A DNA stretch of 64,000 nucleotides, taken from Ferruginibacter sp. (lineage in GTDB: Bacteria > Bacteroidota > Bacteroidia > Chitinophagales > Chitinophagaceae). Below the pieces are notes generated by a model. It made no database searches and had not been told where the DNA came from. It saw only the letters and a list, made by a program, of their open reading frames with translations. This document shows positions 61,544-64,000 of this stretch, piece after piece. Made by a program: the position numbers and the translations under genes. Position 1 is the stretch's first letter. Each line of letters starts with the position of its first letter. The DNA lies in contig JAHBTN010000004.1 of assembly GCA_019638575.1 (NCBI GenBank), positions 124,001 to 188,000 of the forward strand, in the 5' to 3' direction.

Positions 61544-62743
61544 TTATACTTTTGAAAAAATTAATGATGAACAATTGCCTCCAAATCCAAAAGAGTTGGA
61601 AAGCACATGATTCAGTTTTACATTTTTTATACATTCTCTTTCGGGCACAAATGGTAAATCGACCATTGGTGTTTGCAGGCGCAGGTTGGGAAAAACAACG
61701 CCATGCTGCAAAGCCATTACACTAAACACTGCTTCTATGCCGCCACTTGCGCCCAATGTATGCCCGGTAAAAGTTTTTGTTGAGCTCATTTTTGGATAAT
61801 GCCCGTTGAACAATCTTTTGATAGCAGTGCCTTCGGCAATATCATTATTGTGTGTACCGGTGCCATGCAAATTGATATAATCAATATCGGCAGGTTGTAA
61901 ACCACTTTTCTTTAAAGCGCCGCTCATGGCTAAAAAAGAACCTGTTCCATCGGGCGATGAAGCTGTTTGATGATAGGCATCGTTTGCATTGCAATAACCA
62001 CTTAAAATTATATTGGGCTTGTTTTTTAATGAAGCGGCAACTTTTTCGGAAACCAATACCAAATACCCGGCGCCTTCGCCAAGGTTAAGCCCACGGCGGT
62101 TTTCATCAAAAGGCTGGCAAAACTGTTCATCTACAATCATCAATGTATTAAAACCGTTGAGTGTAAATTTTGTAAGAGAATCGGTGCCGCCGGCAACAGC
62201 CACATCAATTATATTGTTCCTGATAAGCCTTGCTGCAAAAAAAATTGAATTAGCGGATGATGAACAGGCAGTGCTGATGGTGCTGATATAATCTTTTATA
62301 CCCAATGCATCGGCAACCAACTCTGTTACGCTACCACATTCGTGATGAACCACATTGCGTAAGCGCCCTTTGTTATTGTTGGCAATAAAATCGGTGAAAA
62401 AATTTTCTGTTTTATCCATGCCACCAACTGAGTTGGCCGATATAAAACCACAACGAAGCGATTGTAAATTTTCAATGCCGGCATTTGCCAGCGCTTCATT
62501 TGCTGCCACCAAACTTAACAAAGCTGTACGGCTTTTTAAATTAGACAGGCCGCTAAGTTTTGCCAACTCGTCATTGCTTAATTTAACTTCGGCAACGGGC
62601 AACCTGTTTTTATGAACCGACTGAAGTTGTTGCATACTGCCCATGCCGGCATTGCCATTTTGCAGTGCATCAAGGCATGCAGCCACATTATCACCTATCG
62701 CAGAAATGATACCTGTGCCGGCAACAAAAACGGGTTGGTTCAT
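61544..62743 (-). CDS. Beta-ketoacyl-ACP synthase of the pigment cluster
   Basis: 399 residues, FabF-like condensing enzyme with full triad Cys160 (STACSSSANS), His293 (NLHGTGTHNN) and His328 (FTGHTLGASGG). Elongates an acyl chain on ACP with malonyl units; in aryl-polyene and flexirubin systems this enzyme works with a ketosynthase partner. 1 bp before the next gene and 2 bp after ACP, so translationally coupled. Confidence 0.9.
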   Translation of the reverse strand: MNQPVFVAGTGIISAIGDNVAACLDALQNGNAGMGSMQQLQSVHKNRLPVAEVKLSNDELAKLSGLSNLKSRTALLSLVAANEALANAGIENLQSLRCGFISANSVGGMDKTENFFTDFIANNNKGRLRNVVHHECGSVTELVADALGIKDYISTISTACSSSANSIFFAARLIRNNIIDVAVAGGTDSLTKFTLNGFNTLMIVDEQFCQPFDENRRGLNLGEGAGYLVLVSEKVAASLKNKPNIILSGYCNANDAYHQTASSPDGTGSFLAMSGALKKSGLQPADIDYINLHGTGTHNNDIAEGTAIKRLFNGHYPKMSSTKTFTGHTLGASGGIEAVFSVMALQHGVVFPNLRLQTPMVDLPFVPERECIKNVKLNHVLSNSFGFGGNCSSLIFSKV

Positions 62744-62745
62744 AT

Positions 62746-63009
62746 TTATGCATTCTGTGCTTGATGAGCTGTTATATATTCGGCCATGGTTCGTACAGAT
62801 TTAAAAACCTTTGGGCCTTCTTCTGCATTGGAAAGCTTTATCTTGTAATGTTGCTGCAGCAATACAATCAGTTCCAGTGCGTCGATGGAGTCTAACCCAA
62901 GCCCTTCAACAAACAAAGGCTGGTCGTCCCCAATATCTTCGGGTTTAGTATCCTGTAAATTTAACTGGGCAATAATCTGCGATTTCAGATCAGACATTAA
63001 TTTATCCAT
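62746..63009 (-). CDS. Acyl carrier protein of the pigment cluster
   Basis: 87 residues with the phosphopantetheine attachment Ser in GLGLDSIDALELIVLL. LDSID matches ACPs of KS/CLF clusters. The start Met at 63009 (MDKLMSDLKSQI) overlaps the preceding gene by 8 bp. The dedicated carrier for the polyene chain. Confidence 0.92.
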   Translation of the reverse strand: MDKLMSDLKSQIIAQLNLQDTKPEDIGDDQPLFVEGLGLDSIDALELIVLLQQHYKIKLSNAEEGPKVFKSVRTMAEYITAHQAQNA

Positions 63010-63628
63010 TTTGTACCTGGTATATTTTATTTAGATTTTCTTTTGTAAAAATAATGGAATTAGTGCTTTTATTTTTCTCTATTAAAAATAATGCGGCCTT
63101 ATATTCATTATTTAATAATTCGACCCAGCCGCAAATACAACATTGCAATATATTACAATTAAGCAGGTTGTTTACATATTGTTCAACAAATGCTGCATCA
63201 AATTCATCAAAGATAAAAAATGCATTTTCGCCTTTAAAGCCATGTGTGATGGCTATTTCGCCAATCATTATATTGGGCAGGGTATATACAAACAAGGCCG
63301 GGCTTGGTATTTCATTTGTTGTTTGCAGGTACCTGGTATCAGTATCAAGGCTACTGTTTTTGTTTGATAAAACAATGCCCGTTTCTTCAGGCTTATATTT
63401 TGCCGCATCAAAATTGTTTTGCAGCAACACTTGGCAGGCAAGCCAACCCAGTTTGCTCAGGTTATCCATCTTATGAAACTTGGGATATTGTATGTTTAGG
63501 TATCTATATACCGAAACCAGAAAATCTGAAATGCCCAATTCTTTATTTTCAAAAACTGGTTGCCCGTTTTTATAAACAACATGATTGGAAATGATGCAAC
63601 TGGATGTTATATATGTGCTATTTGACAA
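63002..63628 (-). CDS. Shortened ketosynthase-like (thiolase-fold) protein
   Basis: 208 residues, about half the normal ketosynthase length. It resembles the N-terminal half of a KS: ETGIVLSNKNSSLDTDTRYL, the strand EIPSPALFVYTLPNIMIGEIAITHGFKGENAFFIFDEFDA (the nucleophile region, where no Cys is present) and then CGWVELLNNEYKAALFLIEK. The catalytic His motifs are absent. Such half-KS proteins occur in flexirubin-type clusters and may be scaffolds. 26 bp after the halogenase-like gene and 8 bp overlap with ACP gene. Confidence 0.75.
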   Translation of the reverse strand: MSNSTYITSSCIISNHVVYKNGQPVFENKELGISDFLVSVYRYLNIQYPKFHKMDNLSKLGWLACQVLLQNNFDAAKYKPEETGIVLSNKNSSLDTDTRYLQTTNEIPSPALFVYTLPNIMIGEIAITHGFKGENAFFIFDEFDAAFVEQYVNNLLNCNILQCCICGWVELLNNEYKAALFLIEKNKSTNSIIFTKENLNKIYQVQNG

Positions 63629-63654
63629 TGTTTAATAAGTGATTAATGAGTGTA

Positions 63655-64000
63655 CTACTTTTTCATAGAATCTCTAAACGTTATTAATCTGGCTAATGTT
63701 TGCAATGCTGTATCGTGGGCTTTTACATAAGGGTTTGTTGTATCCCATACATAACCCGCCAGCACCGAGCATATCATGCTTTTAATTTCGGGCTCCTGGT
63801 TATCGGCAAAAAAGATAGTGTCTAATGTACCATCGTACCAGGCCATTACATAAGAACGGAAAGTATCTACACCCTGCATCATCGGTTTTGTATATTCAGC
63901 ATCCCAATCCACATTTTCTCCATTAAGTTTTTTTATTACCAGCTTTGCGGCTGTTTGGCTCGATACAGTTGCCAGGGTAACGCCTGATGAAAAAACAGGG
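63655..64000 (-). CDS. Flavin-dependent halogenase/dehydrogenase-like protein (5' end outside window)
   Basis: C-terminal 114 residues; the frame is open up to base 64000, so the start lies beyond the window. The end reads PVFSSGVTLATVSSQTAAKLV, then VDWDAEYTKPMMQGVDTFRSYVMAWYDGTLDTIFF. These are the C-terminal signatures of the tryptophan-halogenase-like FAD enzymes found in flexirubin clusters (chlorinated flexirubins are known). The FAD-binding and WxWxIP motifs lie beyond the window, so halogenase versus dehydrogenase cannot be decided. Confidence 0.75.
   Translation of the reverse strand, partial: PVFSSGVTLATVSSQTAAKLVIKKLNGENVDWDAEYTKPMMQGVDTFRSYVMAWYDGTLDTIFFADNQEPEIKSMICSVLAGYVWDTTNPYVKAHDTALQTLARLITFRDSMKK

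Noticed and set aside
1-64000. tRNA or rRNA genes, CRISPR arrays, insertion sequences and phage genes
   Set aside because: I looked for CCA-ended cloverleaf patterns, regular repeats with spacers, and transposase or integrase motifs and found none I could support by eye.

Overview
The window is chromosomal DNA from a member of the Bacteroidota, most likely the Chitinophagaceae. This is inferred from several signs: secreted proteins with type IX secretion C-termini, promoters with a TAnnTTTG -7 element instead of a sigma70 -10 box, an IPExxxVDY protein, LytTR regulators, a flexirubin/aryl-polyene type cluster, and low-to-moderate GC. No rRNA, tRNA, CRISPR array or insertion sequence is visible. 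Gene density is high; the only gene-free stretch over 300 bp is 5214-5800.

Layout. (1) 1-5213, minus strand: a eukaryote-like phospho-signalling operon. In transcription order it is an FHA-transmembrane-trypsin protein, a Ser/Thr kinase with an extracytoplasmic PEGA domain, a PP2C phosphatase and a second Ser/Thr kinase that runs off the window. (2) 5801-12029: a large secreted protein with 13 tandem GloVer-type repeats, divergent from a TPR histidine kinase and NarL-type response regulator. (3) 12066-20458: a phenylacetyl-CoA catabolic locus (paaA, paaB, paaC, paaD, paaG, paaI and a paaY-like gene) preceded by a dyad one base from the published PaaR operator. Unrelated genes are interleaved (class-I amidotransferase-like hydrolase, secreted protein, MgtC-like protein, class V aminotransferase), and the epoxidase reductase paaE is absent here. 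(4) 20459-24713: a lipoprotein, obgE, a CPBP protease, a second lipoprotein and fabH. (5) 24824-33452: a plastic island with a 5'-truncated RHS protein carrying an AT-rich C-terminal tip, a small YD-repeat protein, an orphan LytTR regulator, a decapitated LytS-type kinase abutting the RHS frame head-to-head, its LytTR response regulator, a DUF4143 ATPase and a 40-bp echo of the regulator gene. (6) 33618-56433: mostly housekeeping and metabolism: lipid kinase, membrane patatin, heme A synthase, RNase HII, Sua5, sugar kinase, lamin-tail secreted protein, asd with a probable attenuator, an orphan 2-oxoacid:ferredoxin oxidoreductase beta subunit, feoB, M28 peptidase, pterin dehydratase, selD and mnmH for tRNA selenouridine, and rho. 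(7) 56693-64000: asnS, then a tightly overlapping minus-strand operon for a polyketide-like pigment: flavin-dependent halogenase-like enzyme (partial), truncated ketosynthase-like protein, ACP, ketosynthase, catalytically dead ketosynthase partner, polysaccharide deacetylase, LolA-like protein, lipoprotein and hotdog dehydratase-like protein.

The most interesting signals are the FHA-anchored envelope protease within a kinase/phosphatase operon, the recombination junction and tip replacement at the RHS locus, the paa operator and interleaved operon, the asd leader, and the set of ketosynthase and dehydratase homologues in the pigment operon that have lost catalytic residues. All functional statements rest on motif reading by eye; no database search was run.
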